A stretch of DNA of 64,000 nt from Oceanobacillus arenosus (GCF_003369575.1 NZ_PIOC01000033.1:62001-126000); one strand, 5' to 3'; positions 45,150 through 57,964 are shown, numbered from the stretch's first letter. Translations and numbers: made by a program. The notes: generated from the letters alone by a model not told the origin.

Positions 45150-45169
45150 ACCACTGACGCTTCAGTGGT
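45150..45169 (-). terminator. Terminator/attenuator after rpmH
   Basis: A stem of CCACTGA with TCAGTGG followed by TTTTTTTA on the minus strand, immediately after the rpmH stop and before rnpA. It would give a short rpmH transcript and read-through to rnpA. Confidence 0.8.
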
Positions 45170-45170
45170 C

Positions 45171-45305
<135 letters not shown>

Positions 45306-45464
45306 TTATATTGCACCTCCCCAAGGGATCTAAATATCCACTTAAGCATACTTATTATTATCACTGCACCCGACATTCTAAATAATTATACGTAAAACTT
45401 CCCCTATCTGTCAACTTCCTTTTTAATAAATATAACAAGGGATCCAAATTATCCGATGAACATT

Positions 45465-45505
45465 CCGGCTCTAGTGCTAAATTTCTAGCGCGGTTTTCCT
45501 TGTCT
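45465..45505 (-). repeat. Possible decayed copy of repeat family B (B7)
   Basis: The minus strand reads AAGGAAAACCGCGCTAG and GCACTAGAGCCGGAATG, a degraded match to the right end of family B. It lies at the edge of the oriC region. Confidence 0.3.
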
Positions 45506-45524
45506 AATTACTACCCAAAAAAAA

Positions 45525-45864
45525 TTATCCACACCAGTTGTGAACTAATTTTCGACAGTTTTTTTCTATCCACAACAATTATTTACAAGATAATCACAAA
45601 ATATAGTGTTGTGGATAGAAATTATATACAAGCCCTAGTGTTTGTGGATAACCACGGAAAAACCATTGCATCCTTACGCTTTTTTTGTTATCATATTAGT
45701 GTTTTCACCTGTGGAAATCTATCACACCATTTTTACTTATGCACAATCTGTGGATAAGATGTGGATAGTAATTCACACCCGGACGAATAACCTTGTCAAC
45801 AGCAATGTGGATAACCTAAATAACTGCTTTAGGCCTTTATTATATCTATCTTTTTTCATCCACA
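45525..45864. promoter_or_regulatory. oriC: oriC: DnaA-box cluster between rpmH and dnaA
   Basis: Exact DnaA boxes at 45525-45533 (forward) and 45643-45651, 45749-45757, 45806-45814 (reverse). One-mismatch boxes at 45566-45574, 45610-45618, 45760-45768 and 45856-45864. Together they form the upstream half of a bipartite Bacillus origin. The rest of the 766-base gap is AT-rich and should hold the dnaA promoters, which I could not place. Confidence 0.9.
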
Positions 45865-46071
45865 TGGAAATTTCTGCAAAATTAATATTTGCCTCCATAA
45901 TTCCTAAAGATTAGGCTCATATTAGAAACGCCTTTCCATCTTTTTTTAGATTGAGAGAGGCTTTTTCTGTCATGCCATCACGACTCTATTTCTGATTATG
46001 TGGCAACCTATAGTTGCATTCCTGTCGTTACTACCCTGTAAATAATTTCTATGAAAGGAGTGAAGTTAATT

Positions 46072-47409
46072 TTGGAAAATATTGATGAGTTATGGCTTGC
46101 TACCCTAGAAAAAATTGAAGAAAAGGTAAGCAAACCTAGCTTTGATACATGGTTAAAGAATACAAAAGCAGAAGCACTTGAGAAAAATACCTTGGTAATT
46201 TCTGCACCAAATGAATTTGCTAGAGATTGGCTAGAAACACAATATACTGAACTAATTTCTGATATTATTGACGAAATTACAGGTACGAAATTACAAGCAA
46301 AATTTATTATTCCTGACTCTGCACCAGAGATTAATGAAGTGAAACCAGTACAAAAGCAAGCAATGATAAGCAATGATGTATCAAAGTCCATGTTAAATGA
46401 AAAATATACCTTCGACACATTCGTAATCGGAGCTGGTAATCGGTTTGCACATGCAGCTTCACTTGCTGTAGCTGAAGCACCTGCAAAGGCGTATAACCCT
46501 CTTTTCATTTATGGTGGTGTTGGACTAGGGAAAACCCATCTCATGCATGCTGTCGGTCACTATGTCCGAGAACATGATCCAAGTGCGAAGGTTGTCTATT
46601 TAACATCTGAGAAATTTACCAATGAGTTTATTAACGCAATTATGGATAATAAGACGACACAGTTCCGAAATAAATATCGTAACGTGGACGTCCTTTTAAT
46701 AGATGATATTCAATTTATTGCTGGAAAAGAATCGACACAGGAAGAATTTTTTCATACTTTTAATACATTACATGAGGAAAATAAACAAATTATTATTTCA
46801 AGTGACCGACCACCACGCGAAATTCCGACATTAGAAGACCGCTTACGCTCAAGATTTGAATGGGGATTGATTACCGACATTACGCCACCAGATCTTGAGA
46901 CAAGAATTGCAATTTTAACAAAAAAAGCAAAAGCAGAGGGATTAGATATTCCAAGCGAAGTCATGCTTTATATCGCAAATCAAATTGATACGAACATTCG
47001 TGAGCTTGAAGGTGCACTTATTCGTGTTGTTGCATATTCTTCCTTAGTAAACCAGGATATTGATGCCTCTCTTGCAGCAGATGCACTGAAAGATATTATT
47101 CCCAGCAGCAAACCAAAGGTAATTACCATTCAAGGAATTCAGGAATTAATAGGCGAGAAATATAATATTCGCATGGAGGATTTCATTGCGAAAAAACGTA
47201 CGAAGTCCATTGCTTTCCCTAGACAGATTGCAATGTATTTAGCAAGGGAGTTGACCGACTTTTCCTTGCCGAAAATTGGCGAAGAATTTGGCGGACGTGA
47301 CCATACAACCGTAATTCATGCACATGATAAAATCTCAAAAATGCTTGTAGAGGATTCCAGTTTTAACCGGGAAATAGAAGAAATTAAAGAGCGGCTAAAA
47401 TCCTTTTAA
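46072..47409 (+). CDS. dnaA: Chromosomal replication initiator DnaA
   Basis: A 445-residue initiator: N-terminal domain, variable linker, AAA+ domain with [15 protein letters not shown] near 147 and [10 protein letters not shown], and a C-terminal helix-turn-helix with [15 protein letters not shown] that reads DnaA boxes. I set the start at TTG (46072, reading ENIDELW), as in B. subtilis, with AAAGGAG 11 bases upstream. An ATG at 46051 would add seven residues but has no ribosome site of its own. Boxes on both sides allow autoregulation. Confidence 0.97.
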   Translation: MENIDELWLATLEKIEEKVSKPSFDTWLKNTKAEALEKNTLVISAPNEFARDWLETQYTELISDIIDEITGTKLQAKFIIPDSAPEINEVKPVQKQAMISNDVSKSMLNEKYTFDTFVIGAGNRFAHAASLAVAEAPAKAYNPLFIYGGVGLGKTHLMHAVGHYVREHDPSAKVVYLTSEKFTNEFINAIMDNKTTQFRNKYRNVDVLLIDDIQFIAGKESTQEEFFHTFNTLHEENKQIIISSDRPPREIPTLEDRLRSRFEWGLITDITPPDLETRIAILTKKAKAEGLDIPSEVMLYIANQIDTNIRELEGALIRVVAYSSLVNQDIDASLAADALKDIIPSSKPKVITIQGIQELIGEKYNIRMEDFIAKKRTKSIAFPRQIAMYLARELTDFSLPKIGEEFGGRDHTTVIHAHDKISKMLVEDSSFNREIEEIKERLKSF

Positions 47410-47423
47410 CTATTTCATGAAAC

Positions 47424-47582
47424 TTTTCCACATGTGAATAGTGTTTATAACGGTTCACCTTTATGAACACATTATCCACATGTGGAAAACTAATTCAGAT
47501 ATAGAAAAAATCGACTTATCAACATAATCACAGCGCTTATTACTGTTATTACTATATTTTTATAAAAAATAAATATATATAG
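47424..47582. promoter_or_regulatory. oriC: oriC: dnaA-dnaN boxes, DnaA-trio and unwinding element
   Basis: Boxes TTTTCCACA (47424-47432), TTATCCACA (47472-47480), reversed TTTTCCACA (47481-47489) and TTATCAACA (47516-47524) are followed by a short GC-rich CAGCGC. Next comes TTATTACTGTTATTACTA (47537-47554), readable as six three-base steps, then a nearly pure A/T stretch to 47581. This order (boxes, GC spacer, DnaA-trios, unwinding element) is the basal unwinding system described in B. subtilis. Confidence 0.8.
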
Positions 47583-47606
47583 AACTTCCATTAGGAGGAT
47601 TATTTT

Positions 47607-48743
47607 ATGAAATTTATCATTCAACGAGATCAATTAATCGCTAGCGTTCAAGATGTGATGAAAGCAATCTCTTCAAGAACCGTTATTCCAATATTAACTG
47701 GATTAAAAATTGAAGCAAAACACCATGGAATAACACTAACTGGTAGTGATTCTGACATTTCAATTGAATCGTACATTCCAGCAGAGGAAAACGAAATCGT
47801 GAATGTCGAACAAATTGAAGAAGGAAGTATTGTATTACAAGCAAAATATTTTCCAGATATTGTACGTAAATTGCCAGAGAAAACAGTAGAGATTGAATCG
47901 GATGAGCATCTAAAAGTAACCATTCGTTCTGGAAAAGCGGAATTTAATTTAAATGGGCAAGATGCTGAAGAATATCCATTACTACCAAAAATCCAAACAG
48001 ATGATAGTTTTGAAATCCCAATTGACTTATTAAGAAGTATGATTAAGCAAACCGTCTTCGCTGTATCGACAATGGAAACAAGACCAATTCTAACTGGAGT
48101 TAATATTAAATTAGTAGATAACCAACTAACCTTTATCGCGACAGATAGTCATCGTCTAGCATCAAGGGAAGTCCCAATTACAAATGCAAATACGGAATTT
48201 CGAAATATCGTTGTACCAGGGAAGAGTCTGAATGAGTTAAATAAAATATTGGATGATACGGAAGAAACAGCGGAAATTAGCGTAACGAATAACCAAATTT
48301 TATTCCGTACAAAGCATCTGAACTTCCTGTCGCGTTTACTTGATGGGAATTATCCAGAAACTGCTCGGTTGATTCCAGAACAAAGTAAAACGAAAATCCA
48401 TGTCAAAACCAAGGAATTACTCAATACAATTGATCGTGCCTCATTGCTTGCAAAAGAAGAACGAAACAATGTTGTAAAACTAGCTACAAAAGCTGGCAAT
48501 CAAATTGAAATTACAAGTAATTCTCCGGAAATCGGTAATGTTGAAGAGGAAATGTCAATCCAATCCATTGATGGAGAAGATTTGAAGATATCATTTAGTT
48601 CTAAATATATGATCGATGCCTTAAAGGCGATTGAATACGATGAGGTAACGATTGATTTCACTGGCGCAATGCGTCCATTCATCATTCGCCCAGTGAACGA
48701 CACATCTATCCTGCAATTAATTTTGCCAGTTCGGACGTATTGA
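47607..48743 (+). CDS. dnaN: DNA polymerase III beta sliding clamp
   Basis: A 378-residue clamp with three repeats of the clamp fold (MKFIIQRDQLIASVQDVMKAIS; SMIKQTVFAVSTMETRPILTG; IHVKTKELLNTIDRASLLAK) and the C-terminal NDTSILQLILPVRTY. Length is exactly that of B. subtilis DnaN. TTAGGAGGA precedes the ATG. It follows dnaA and oriC. Confidence 0.98.
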   Translation: MKFIIQRDQLIASVQDVMKAISSRTVIPILTGLKIEAKHHGITLTGSDSDISIESYIPAEENEIVNVEQIEEGSIVLQAKYFPDIVRKLPEKTVEIESDEHLKVTIRSGKAEFNLNGQDAEEYPLLPKIQTDDSFEIPIDLLRSMIKQTVFAVSTMETRPILTGVNIKLVDNQLTFIATDSHRLASREVPITNANTEFRNIVVPGKSLNELNKILDDTEETAEISVTNNQILFRTKHLNFLSRLLDGNYPETARLIPEQSKTKIHVKTKELLNTIDRASLLAKEERNNVVKLATKAGNQIEITSNSPEIGNVEEEMSIQSIDGEDLKISFSSKYMIDALKAIEYDEVTIDFTGAMRPFIIRPVNDTSILQLILPVRTY

Positions 48744-48804
48744 TTATTTTAGGTGTTCTCTAAAAGATTGGAATTGTAATGGTTCACTCCAACATCATAA
48801 GAAG

Positions 48805-48838
48805 AAGGACGTTTATCCACATGTTGATAAACGTCCTT
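48805..48838 (+). terminator. Terminator of dnaN containing a DnaA box
   Basis: AAGGACGTTTATC (48805-48817) pairs with GATAAACGTCCTT (48826-48838), followed by TT. The stem-loop includes TTATCCACA (48813-48821) and the reverse of TTATCAACA (48823-48831). Confidence 0.85.
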
Positions 48839-49029
48839 TTCTGCTTATAATCAAAATTTAGGCGTAATAGGGCGTTTTTATGATAAATAAAGGGTAATCC
48901 TTCCCTAAACGTAAAATCTTTAGTAAAATAGGTATATATAACTTTTAAAGGTTAATTACTTTAAAATAAAGCTCCAATCTAATATTTTTCAAATCCTCTT
49001 TAAAATTCAAACAGAATCTGGTGATAATC

Positions 49030-49251
49030 ATGCAAGAAGAAGTAAAAATCAATACGGAGTACATCACACTGGGTCAACTTGTTAAGCGATTAAACATTTT
49101 GGAGTCTGGTGGCATGGTGAAGTCCTACTTACAGGATGTTGGCGCAATTGTTAATGGGGAATTAGAGCATCGTCGTGGAAGAAAACTCTATACAAATGAT
49201 GTGGTAGAAATAGAGGACGTCGGTTCCTACATTGTTAAAAAAGAGGATTAA
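49030..49251 (+). CDS. yaaA: S4-domain protein YaaA (RlbA)
   Basis: A 73-residue RNA-binding S4 domain ([39 protein letters not shown]). Found between dnaN and recF throughout the Bacillaceae; it may act in ribosome assembly. The ATG at 49030 with GGTGAT upstream is used. Confidence 0.93.
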   Translation: MQEEVKINTEYITLGQLVKRLNILESGGMVKSYLQDVGAIVNGELEHRRGRKLYTNDVVEIEDVGSYIVKKED

Positions 49252-49256
49252 GCTGC

Positions 49257-50369
49257 ATGCACATTGAACAATTGAATTTAAAAAACTACCGAAACTATGA
49301 GCAATTAGAGGTTTCTTTTGATGATAAGATAAATGTGATCATAGGTGAGAATGCTCAAGGGAAAACAAACCTAATGGAAGCAATCCATGTTTTGTCATTT
49401 ACAAAATCCCATCGAACGACACATGAAAAAGAACTTATCCAATGGGACAAAGAATATGCTAAAATAGAAGGTAGGGTAACAAAGCGACAACAAAGTATTC
49501 CATTGGAAATCATTATTTCTAATAAGGGAAAAAAAGCCAAATTAAATCGATTAGAACAACGCCGCCTCAGCGACTACATTGGTGCGGTGAATGTAGTCAT
49601 GTTTGCTCCTGAGGATTTGAACTTAGTCAAAGGCCCACCACAAATTAGAAGAAGATTTATTGATATGGAGCTTGGACAAATCCAACCAACCTATATCTAT
49701 CACTTAGGCCGATATCAAAAGATATTAAAGCAAAGAAATCATTTATTAAAGCAAATGCAACGAGGAGCTAAACAAGATAAAGTAATGCTTCAAGTTTTAA
49801 CGGATCAATTAGTAGAACATGCCGCAGTCATCCTAGAAAAGCGATTTGCATTTCTAAAATTATTGCGTACTTGGGCAGGACCCATTCATTACGAAATTAG
49901 CCGGGGAATAGAAACATTAGAAATTCAGTATCAAGCAACAATTGAAGTATTAGAAGAAGCAACCAATGAAGAAATAGAAACGATCTATTTGACTAAGTTT
50001 GAGGAAATGCAAACAAAGGAAATAGAACGTGGCACCACGCTTATCGGACCCCACCGTGATGATCTACTTTTTTCTGTAAATAAAAAGGATGTACAAACCT
50101 TTGGATCCCAAGGACAACAGCGAACAACGGCATTATCAGTCAAGCTTGCTGAAATTGAACTGATTCATAAAGAAATTGGCGAATATCCTATTTTGCTTTT
50201 AGATGATGTGTTAAGTGAACTGGATGATCATCGACAATCCCATTTATTAAATACCATCCAAGGAAAAGTGCAAACCTTCGTCTCTACTACGAGTGTTGAT
50301 GGAATTCATCATGAAACCTTAAAGGCGGCATCGTTAATTCGAATTGTTAATGGAGAAATAGCGAGATAG
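49257..50369 (+). CDS. recF: DNA replication and repair protein RecF
   Basis: A 370-residue SMC-like ATPase. Walker [15 protein letters not shown] near 30, signature [18 protein letters not shown] near 285, Walker [17 protein letters not shown] near 310. It promotes RecA loading at gaps. AGAGGATT precedes the ATG, five bases after yaaA. Confidence 0.97.
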   Translation: MHIEQLNLKNYRNYEQLEVSFDDKINVIIGENAQGKTNLMEAIHVLSFTKSHRTTHEKELIQWDKEYAKIEGRVTKRQQSIPLEIIISNKGKKAKLNRLEQRRLSDYIGAVNVVMFAPEDLNLVKGPPQIRRRFIDMELGQIQPTYIYHLGRYQKILKQRNHLLKQMQRGAKQDKVMLQVLTDQLVEHAAVILEKRFAFLKLLRTWAGPIHYEISRGIETLEIQYQATIEVLEEATNEEIETIYLTKFEEMQTKEIERGTTLIGPHRDDLLFSVNKKDVQTFGSQGQQRTTALSVKLAEIELIHKEIGEYPILLLDDVLSELDDHRQSHLLNTIQGKVQTFVSTTSVDGIHHETLKAASLIRIVNGEIAR

Positions 50370-50395
50370 TCCAAATTCCAAGGAGGGTCTCCAAG

Positions 50396-50626
50396 ATGTT
50401 CATTCATATTGGCAATGGCAACGTTATTCGGTCCCAAGATATTATTGCAATTATTGATTACCATTCGATTGACGCATCTTCTGCTAAAAATAACGTCATT
50501 GGTCCGACCGAAAATGCAAAATCAGTCGTCATTACAGTAGATATGGTCTATTACACAACCATATCGGTAGCAACGTTACAAAAGCGGGCAAATATTGTGT
50601 CTTCGATTAGCAAGCTAGAAGACTAA
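50396..50626 (+). CDS. remB: Extracellular matrix regulator RemB (YaaB)
   Basis: A 76-residue DUF370-type protein (MFIHIGNGNVIRSQDIIAII, SVVITVDMVYYTTISVATLQ). RemB supports biofilm matrix gene expression in B. subtilis. AGGAGGG precedes the ATG. Between recF and gyrB as usual. Confidence 0.93.
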   Translation: MFIHIGNGNVIRSQDIIAIIDYHSIDASSAKNNVIGPTENAKSVVITVDMVYYTTISVATLQKRANIVSSISKLED

Positions 50627-50720
50627 ACAGAATCAAGTAACCCCTTAGCTGGTGAAATTCCCATTTAAAGGTTAAACATATTGTTTTACTACAGATAAGC
50701 AGCATATCTGTATTCCGTAA

Positions 50721-52718
<1,998 letters not shown>

Positions 52719-52775
52719 GCACATGAACAGGAACGACCGTTGGATTTAGATGTATTTATCTGAATTTGGCATCTA

Positions 52776-52802
52776 GAAAAGCACAGATAGTGCTTTTCTT
52801 TT
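52776..52802 (+). terminator. Terminator-like hairpin between gyrB and gyrA
   Basis: GAAAAGCAC pairs with GTGCTTTTC around AGATA, followed by TTTTA just before the gyrA ribosome site. It may attenuate read-through into gyrA. Confidence 0.7.
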
Positions 52803-52815
52803 AGGAGGTATCAGG

Positions 52816-55323
52816 ATGGCAGAGGAAGAACGCCGAAGTGTTCAAGAAATAAATATTAGTAAAGAAATGCGCACGTCTTTTCTTGATTATTCCATGAGTG
52901 TTATTGTCTCAAGGGCATTACCAGATGTACGTGATGGCATGAAGCCAGTACACCGAAGAATCTTGTATGCAATGAATGATCTTGGAATGCACGCTGATAA
53001 AGCACATAAAAAGTCAGCGCGTATTGTCGGTGAAGTTATTGGTAAGTACCATCCACATGGTGACTCAGCAGTATACGAGACGATGGTACGGATGGCGCAA
53101 GACTTTAGTTACCGCTACATGCTTGTCGATGGGCATGGAAATTTCGGTTCCGTTGATGGTGACTCAGCTGCGGCAATGCGTTATACGGAAGCAAGAATGT
53201 CAAAGATTGCTATGGAGCTTGTCCGTGATATTAATAAAGAAACGATCGATTACCGCGATAACTACGATGGTTCAGAACGGGAACCGGTTGTATTCCCTGC
53301 TCGTTTTCCAAATTTACTGGTTAATGGAACATCAGGAATTGCAGTTGGGATGGCAACGAATATCCCACCACATAATTTAAGCGAAACGATTGATGCAGTG
53401 CTAGCGGTTAGTAAAGACCCAGAAATAACAGTTGATGAGATAATGGAAAACCACATTCCTGGTCCTGACTTCCCAACTGCGGGAATCATCATCGGTAGAA
53501 GTGGTATTCGGAAGGCATATGAAACTGGTAAAGGATCGATTACGATTCGGGCAAAAGTAGAAATTGAAGAACATGCAAACGGTAAGTCAACGATTCTTGT
53601 TACGGAATTGCCTTATCAAGTCAATAAAGCAAGATTAATTGAAAAGATAGCGGAGCTCGTTCGTGACAAACGGATCGAGGGGATTACCGATTTACGTGAT
53701 GAATCAGACCGTAATGGGATGCGTGTTGTGATGGAGTTACGCCGTGATGCCAATGCAAATGTCATATTAAATAATTTATATAAACATACGTCCATGCAAA
53801 CAACATTCGGTATTAATATGCTTGCCCTTGTTGACGGAAGACCTAAAGTGTTAACAATCAAGCAATGTTTAGTACATTACCTAGATCATCAAAAGGAAAT
53901 AATCCGTCGTCGTACGGAGTTTGAACTTCGAAAAGCAGAGGCACGTGCACATATTTTAGAAGGATTACGAATTGCCCTGGATCATCTTGATGAGGTAATT
54001 TCATTAATTCGTAATTCAAAAACAGCCGATATCGCAAGAACCGGGTTAACCGAGCGCTTTAATTTATCTGAGAAGCAAGCACAGGCTATCTTGGATATGC
54101 GTCTCCAACGATTAACTGGTTTAGAGCGTGAAAAGATAGAAAATGAATACAATGAGTTACAAGCTTTAATTTCAGAATTAAAGGCGATTTTAGCGGATGG
54201 AGAGAAGCTTTTGGAAATTATTCGTGAAGAGCTTCTTGAAATTAAAGAACGCTTTGGTGATGATCGTCGTACGGAAATTGTCGCTGGTGGAATTGGCTTC
54301 TTTGAAGATGAGGATTTAATTCCTGTAGAGGATATTATTGTTACCCTTACACATCAAGGCTATATTAAACGTCTTCCAGTATCGACCTACCGTACGCAAA
54401 AGCGTGGTGGCCGCGGAATTCAAGGAATGGGAACGAATGAAAATGACTTTGTGGAGCATTTATTATCCACTTCGACCCACGACACGATCCTTTTCTTTAC
54501 GAATAAAGGGAAGGTGTATAAGGCGAAGGGATATGAAGTACCTGAATTTAGTCGTACTGCCAAAGGGCTCCCAATCATCAACATGCTGCAAATCGAAAAA
54601 GGAGAATGGATCAATGCGGTTATTTCTGTAAATGAATACAGAGATGATGCATACCTCTTCTTTACTACAAAAGAGGGAATTACAAAGCGTACCTCATTAT
54701 CGATGTTTGCCAATATCCGCAAAGGTGGAATTATTGCTGTTGGCCTGCGCGAGGAAGATGAGCTTATTTCCGTAAAACTAACGGATGGTACGAAGGATAT
54801 TATGATTGCAACACAGAATGGTTACCTCATTCGCTTTGAAGAAACACAAATTCGTTCAATGGGACGAACAGCTGCAGGGGTAAAAGGTATATCGTTACGC
54901 GGTGATGATGTCGTTGTCTCCATGGAAATTATCGAAAAGGATTCGAAGATATTACATGTTACAAGTAATGGATTTGGAAAACAAACGCCAGAATTAGAGT
55001 ATCGCCGAATCAACCGAGGCGGTAAAGGTGTATTTACATGTAAATTAAATGAGAAAACCGGTCATGTTGTCGCAGTTAAAGCCGTAACAGGCGACGAAGA
55101 CTTAATGCTTATTACGATTGCCGGTGTGTTGATTCGTATTCCAGTAGCAAGTATCTCAGAAACGGGACGCAGCACAATGGGTGTCCACCTTATTCGCTTG
55201 CAGGACGGCGAGGAAGTAGCAACCGTTGCGAAAATTGAGCATGAGGAAGAAGAAGAGGTCCTTGCTCCGAATACAGAAGAAACGTCAGATACAGTAGTAA
55301 ATCAAGAAACAGAAGAAGAATAA
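52816..55323 (+). CDS. gyrA: DNA gyrase subunit A
   Basis: An 835-residue GyrA. Quinolone-region Ser is wild-type in [19 protein letters not shown] (near 84), the DNA-attacking Tyr is in MRYTEARM near 123, and the GyrA box is QKRGGRG near 535, a conservative variant of QRRGGKG. The C-terminal beta-pinwheel is complete and ends in an acidic tail. TTAGGAGG precedes the ATG. Confidence 0.97.
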   Translation: MAEEERRSVQEINISKEMRTSFLDYSMSVIVSRALPDVRDGMKPVHRRILYAMNDLGMHADKAHKKSARIVGEVIGKYHPHGDSAVYETMVRMAQDFSYRYMLVDGHGNFGSVDGDSAAAMRYTEARMSKIAMELVRDINKETIDYRDNYDGSEREPVVFPARFPNLLVNGTSGIAVGMATNIPPHNLSETIDAVLAVSKDPEITVDEIMENHIPGPDFPTAGIIIGRSGIRKAYETGKGSITIRAKVEIEEHANGKSTILVTELPYQVNKARLIEKIAELVRDKRIEGITDLRDESDRNGMRVVMELRRDANANVILNNLYKHTSMQTTFGINMLALVDGRPKVLTIKQCLVHYLDHQKEIIRRRTEFELRKAEARAHILEGLRIALDHLDEVISLIRNSKTADIARTGLTERFNLSEKQAQAILDMRLQRLTGLEREKIENEYNELQALISELKAILADGEKLLEIIREELLEIKERFGDDRRTEIVAGGIGFFEDEDLIPVEDIIVTLTHQGYIKRLPVSTYRTQKRGGRGIQGMGTNENDFVEHLLSTSTHDTILFFTNKGKVYKAKGYEVPEFSRTAKGLPIINMLQIEKGEWINAVISVNEYRDDAYLFFTTKEGITKRTSLSMFANIRKGGIIAVGLREEDELISVKLTDGTKDIMIATQNGYLIRFEETQIRSMGRTAAGVKGISLRGDDVVVSMEIIEKDSKILHVTSNGFGKQTPELEYRRINRGGKGVFTCKLNEKTGHVVAVKAVTGDEDLMLITIAGVLIRIPVASISETGRSTMGVHLIRLQDGEEVATVAKIEHEEEEEVLAPNTEETSDTVVNQETEEE

Positions 55324-55331
55324 GATTAATG

Positions 55332-55368
55332 GATAAGGTGGCTTACTGAAGGGTAGTCACCTTATCTA
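55332..55368 (+). terminator. Terminator of gyrA
   Basis: GATAAGGTG (55332-55340) with CACCTTATC (55358-55366) plus inner pairs; starts eight bases after the gyrA stop, followed by TAATTTTG. Confidence 0.8.
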
Positions 55369-55380
55369 ATTTTGTAATGA

Positions 55381-55427
55381 ATGTTAGTTGAACAGAATCG
55401 GGATTATTCCGGGATAAACTGGGGGAA
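55381..55427 (+). repeat. Repeat family C, deleted copy C2
   Basis: The first 23 bases are identical to 951-973 of copy C1; then TTCCGGGATAAACTGGGGG matches the C1 right end. The middle of the element is missing. It provides the GGGGG ribosome site of the HD-GYP gene. Confidence 0.75.
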
Positions 55428-55432
55428 ATAAC

Positions 55433-56518
55433 ATGTTAGTAGCACCATCACAACTTGTTCCAGGATGCGTTTTATTAAGAGACGTGAAGGGGAAGTCAAA
55501 TCGACCAATCATACCAGAGAAGACAGTCTTAACGGAGGAACATATCATCATTTTGCAGAAATACTTAATTCCAATGGTAGACGTTGCTACAAAACTTACG
55601 ACAGGCGATACATATGTACCAAAACAGGTTGTTGTAGAGGAAGTAATGAAGCAAGGAACGAAGCAGACGCTATCCTTTAGCAATCACTATAAAGAAGTTG
55701 TTGGAAAGTATAAGAAGCTATTTATGCAGTGGCAAAATGGGATGCCAATTGATATATCAGCTGTAAGAGAATTGATTATTCCACTGTTAGAAAGAATCGA
55801 TGATATTAGTTCAGATGCATATTCACTCCATCATGAAGCAACGAAAACAGAATATCTTTATTATCATAGTGTGGCGGTTGGCATATTGTCCGCCTATATT
55901 GGGAGGAAGCTGAAGCATCCAAAGGGTGTATGGTTACAAATCGGTCTTGCTGGATTTCTAAGTGACTGCGGAATGGCAAAAGTAGATCCAGCGATAATTT
56001 CAAAAGCGGGCTCTTTGACCAATTCTGAGTTTGCAGAGATTAAAAAGCATCCAACATATTCATATCGCTTACTAGAGCATGTTCCAGCAATTACTCCTTC
56101 CGTTAAGCTCGCGGTTTTGCAGCATCACGAACGTTTAGATGGTAGCGGCTACCCACTCGGGATAGCACAGGATAAAATCCATCCATATGCAAGAATTATC
56201 GCAATTGCCGATACGTATTATGCGATGACGAGTGAACGATTATATCAAGAAAGAAAGTCTGCATTCCAAGTAATAGAGGAGTTACAAAAGGAACAATATT
56301 CGAAGTTAGACCATCAGATTGTTAACGTCTTTATTCATCACTTGGTTAATGTTTCGGTTGGCACAAGGGTTGTGTTGTCTAATGGGCAGGCTGGCAAAAT
56401 TGTCTTTACTAATTCTGATAACCCGACACGACCAATGGTGCAATTAGACGCAAATGCTGAAATTATCGTCTTAAAGGATACACCAGATTTATATATTGAT
56501 GAAATAACAAAGAACTAG
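55433..56518 (+). CDS. HD-GYP-type protein with altered HD motif
   Basis: A 361-residue protein. An N-terminal domain (about 1-110) precedes an HD-GYP-like domain (about 125-300). The GYP part is intact (HHERLDGSGYPLG near 235) and HSVAVGILSAYIG keeps the first His, but the HD pair is replaced by Ser-Asp in GFLSDCGMAKVD. Active c-di-GMP phosphodiesterases of this class have HDIGK here, so it may be a binding or inactive form. The gene follows gyrA in several Bacillaceae. A strong terminator overlaps its end. Confidence 0.82.
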   Translation: MLVAPSQLVPGCVLLRDVKGKSNRPIIPEKTVLTEEHIIILQKYLIPMVDVATKLTTGDTYVPKQVVVEEVMKQGTKQTLSFSNHYKEVVGKYKKLFMQWQNGMPIDISAVRELIIPLLERIDDISSDAYSLHHEATKTEYLYYHSVAVGILSAYIGRKLKHPKGVWLQIGLAGFLSDCGMAKVDPAIISKAGSLTNSEFAEIKKHPTYSYRLLEHVPAITPSVKLAVLQHHERLDGSGYPLGIAQDKIHPYARIIAIADTYYAMTSERLYQERKSAFQVIEELQKEQYSKLDHQIVNVFIHHLVNVSVGTRVVLSNGQAGKIVFTNSDNPTRPMVQLDANAEIIVLKDTPDLYIDEITKN

Positions 56519-56544
56519 CCTGATGGTTAGTTCTTTGTTATTTT
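56505..56544 (+). terminator. Terminator of the HD-GYP gene
   Basis: TAACAAAGAACTA (56505-56517) pairs with TAGTTCTTTGTTA (56528-56540) over 13 bp, followed by TTTT. The stop codon lies at the loop edge. Confidence 0.88.
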
Positions 56545-56563
56545 GAGCTCTCTCTTATTGTTT

Positions 56564-56805
56564 GTTGCTATTTATATAAAGTGCGATGTAACTTAATTGG
56601 GAGCTTCCTCTCAGGCCAGTCGCTCTAGAAATACACTTCGCGCACCTTAGGGGAGCTGTCGAGCCTTCTTGTTCTATCGCATTTCGAAGTCTCGCCTAGG
56701 CTCTTCTTCCCGCAGGAGTCTCCGTGTATTTCTTCCGCTGGGGTTGTGAAGAACCGTATATAAAAGAGTGGCTTATCACTTACAAATGTTGTTAATTGAA
56801 GTAAT
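56564..56805 (+). repeat. Dispersed repeat family A, copy A3
   Basis: GCTATTTATATAAAGTGCG, CAGTCGCTCTAGAAATACAC, TTAGGGGAGCTG, CTAGGCTCTTCTTCCCGCAGG, GTGTATTTCTTCCGCTGGGG, then CACTTACAAATGTTG. It shares core and right flank with A1 and right flank with A4. It fills the gap before yaaC. Confidence 0.8.
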
Positions 56806-56828
56806 ACAATCTAACCTTTTGCATATGC

Positions 56829-57800
56829 TCAACTAATTATTTCCTTGCCGTTCGATTGATTTGTAAAGAGTTCATGCTCGAGCATCGTTGGTATTTTCTC
56901 TGCTGTTGTTTGCAGGAAATGTGTGATGAATGGATAATCCAGATCAGGCTTTAGTTGTAATAACTCTCCCCACCACTCTGTTTCATAGCGGCTTAACATA
57001 CTTAGGTTGTATAAAAGCAAGTAGTGAATGGTGATCTCAGAAATTGGATAAAACGATTCCCGATGGATAGGAAAGTAAATGGTTTCATCGTACATATGCA
57101 GGAAAAAGGGTCCCATTTCTACTTGTTTAAGCAATTCCGTTAATTCGATTTGGATGGTCGTTCTATCATGTGTAATCTGTTTAATCAGAGGCAAATGGGA
57201 CTGAATGCGCTGTACAAAGGCATTCAGCGTTAAATGGTATGTATCTAATAAATCCATTGGAAATTGTAGATATGGAGAATTGCAAGAGCCAACCCCCACC
57301 ATTTTCTTGTGTTTTCCATAAGCAAATAGAGGTGTCATTTCAGGGATTAGTGCAAGCAGTTCCCCCATTTTAATTTTTTCAAATGGCAGCTTTTTCATAG
57401 CAAATAAATGCTCTGCAAAATATGGAAGCAGCCCGTGATGCTGAACCTTTACTTCATCCTCCATAAAGCTATAATTCCTTTTCTTCCGTTTTCTAGTTGT
57501 GACACCATGTGCTAGATGGCTCGTAGATTCAGGATAATTCGGTCGCTTTGTTAATAGGCATGCCTTCAGTAAATGAGTCATTCCATAAAAGTATAAAATT
57601 GGACGTGCAAAGAGATCGACCTTTTTCCCACTTTCAAAGAACTGATTCCCATGGTCAAGATAATATATAAATGGATTGCAATTTTCATAGCTCTTTGCTT
57701 CTGCATCGATGATTCCAATTTTTTTATAGCTTTGAAGCAGATATTTCTGTGCCGTTTGCTGTGATTGTAAATAGGTATAAAAACTATTTGATTTATTCAT
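56829..57800 (-). CDS. yaaC: YaaC-like protein
   Basis: A 323-residue protein of the YaaC family (TAQKYLLQSYKKIG, FARPILYFYGMTHLLKACLL, LLPYFAEHLFAMKKLPFEKI). Found before guaB in Bacillus; function unknown. It is on the minus strand, against the direction of all neighbours on this arm. GAGGTAAATTG precedes the ATG at 57800. Confidence 0.85.
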   Translation of the reverse strand: MNKSNSFYTYLQSQQTAQKYLLQSYKKIGIIDAEAKSYENCNPFIYYLDHGNQFFESGKKVDLFARPILYFYGMTHLLKACLLTKRPNYPESTSHLAHGVTTRKRKKRNYSFMEDEVKVQHHGLLPYFAEHLFAMKKLPFEKIKMGELLALIPEMTPLFAYGKHKKMVGVGSCNSPYLQFPMDLLDTYHLTLNAFVQRIQSHLPLIKQITHDRTTIQIELTELLKQVEMGPFFLHMYDETIYFPIHRESFYPISEITIHYLLLYNLSMLSRYETEWWGELLQLKPDLDYPFITHFLQTTAEKIPTMLEHELFTNQSNGKEIIS

Positions 57801-57860
57801 CAATTTACCTCAAGTTGAGATTTCTGAATCTATTTTCTATTTAGTTTCCACCAATCTCTA

Positions 57861-57889
57861 GTTGAAAAATAGGGTGTATTGGCGTATTG
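57861..57889 (+). promoter_or_regulatory. Possible SigA promoter of guaB
   Basis: TTGAAA (57861-57866), 17 bases, TATTGT (57884-57889), about 80 bases before guaB. Confidence 0.4.
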
Positions 57890-57964
57890 TATATAAAAAT
57901 AGATATACCTACCTAGTTTAAGCTTTATACTTAATTTACATACATAAAAATAAAAGGAGGATGA

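Noticed and set aside
46008-46508. 166-codon minus-strand frame
   Set aside because: Antisense to dnaA and overlapping its start; no ribosome site and no family resemblance.
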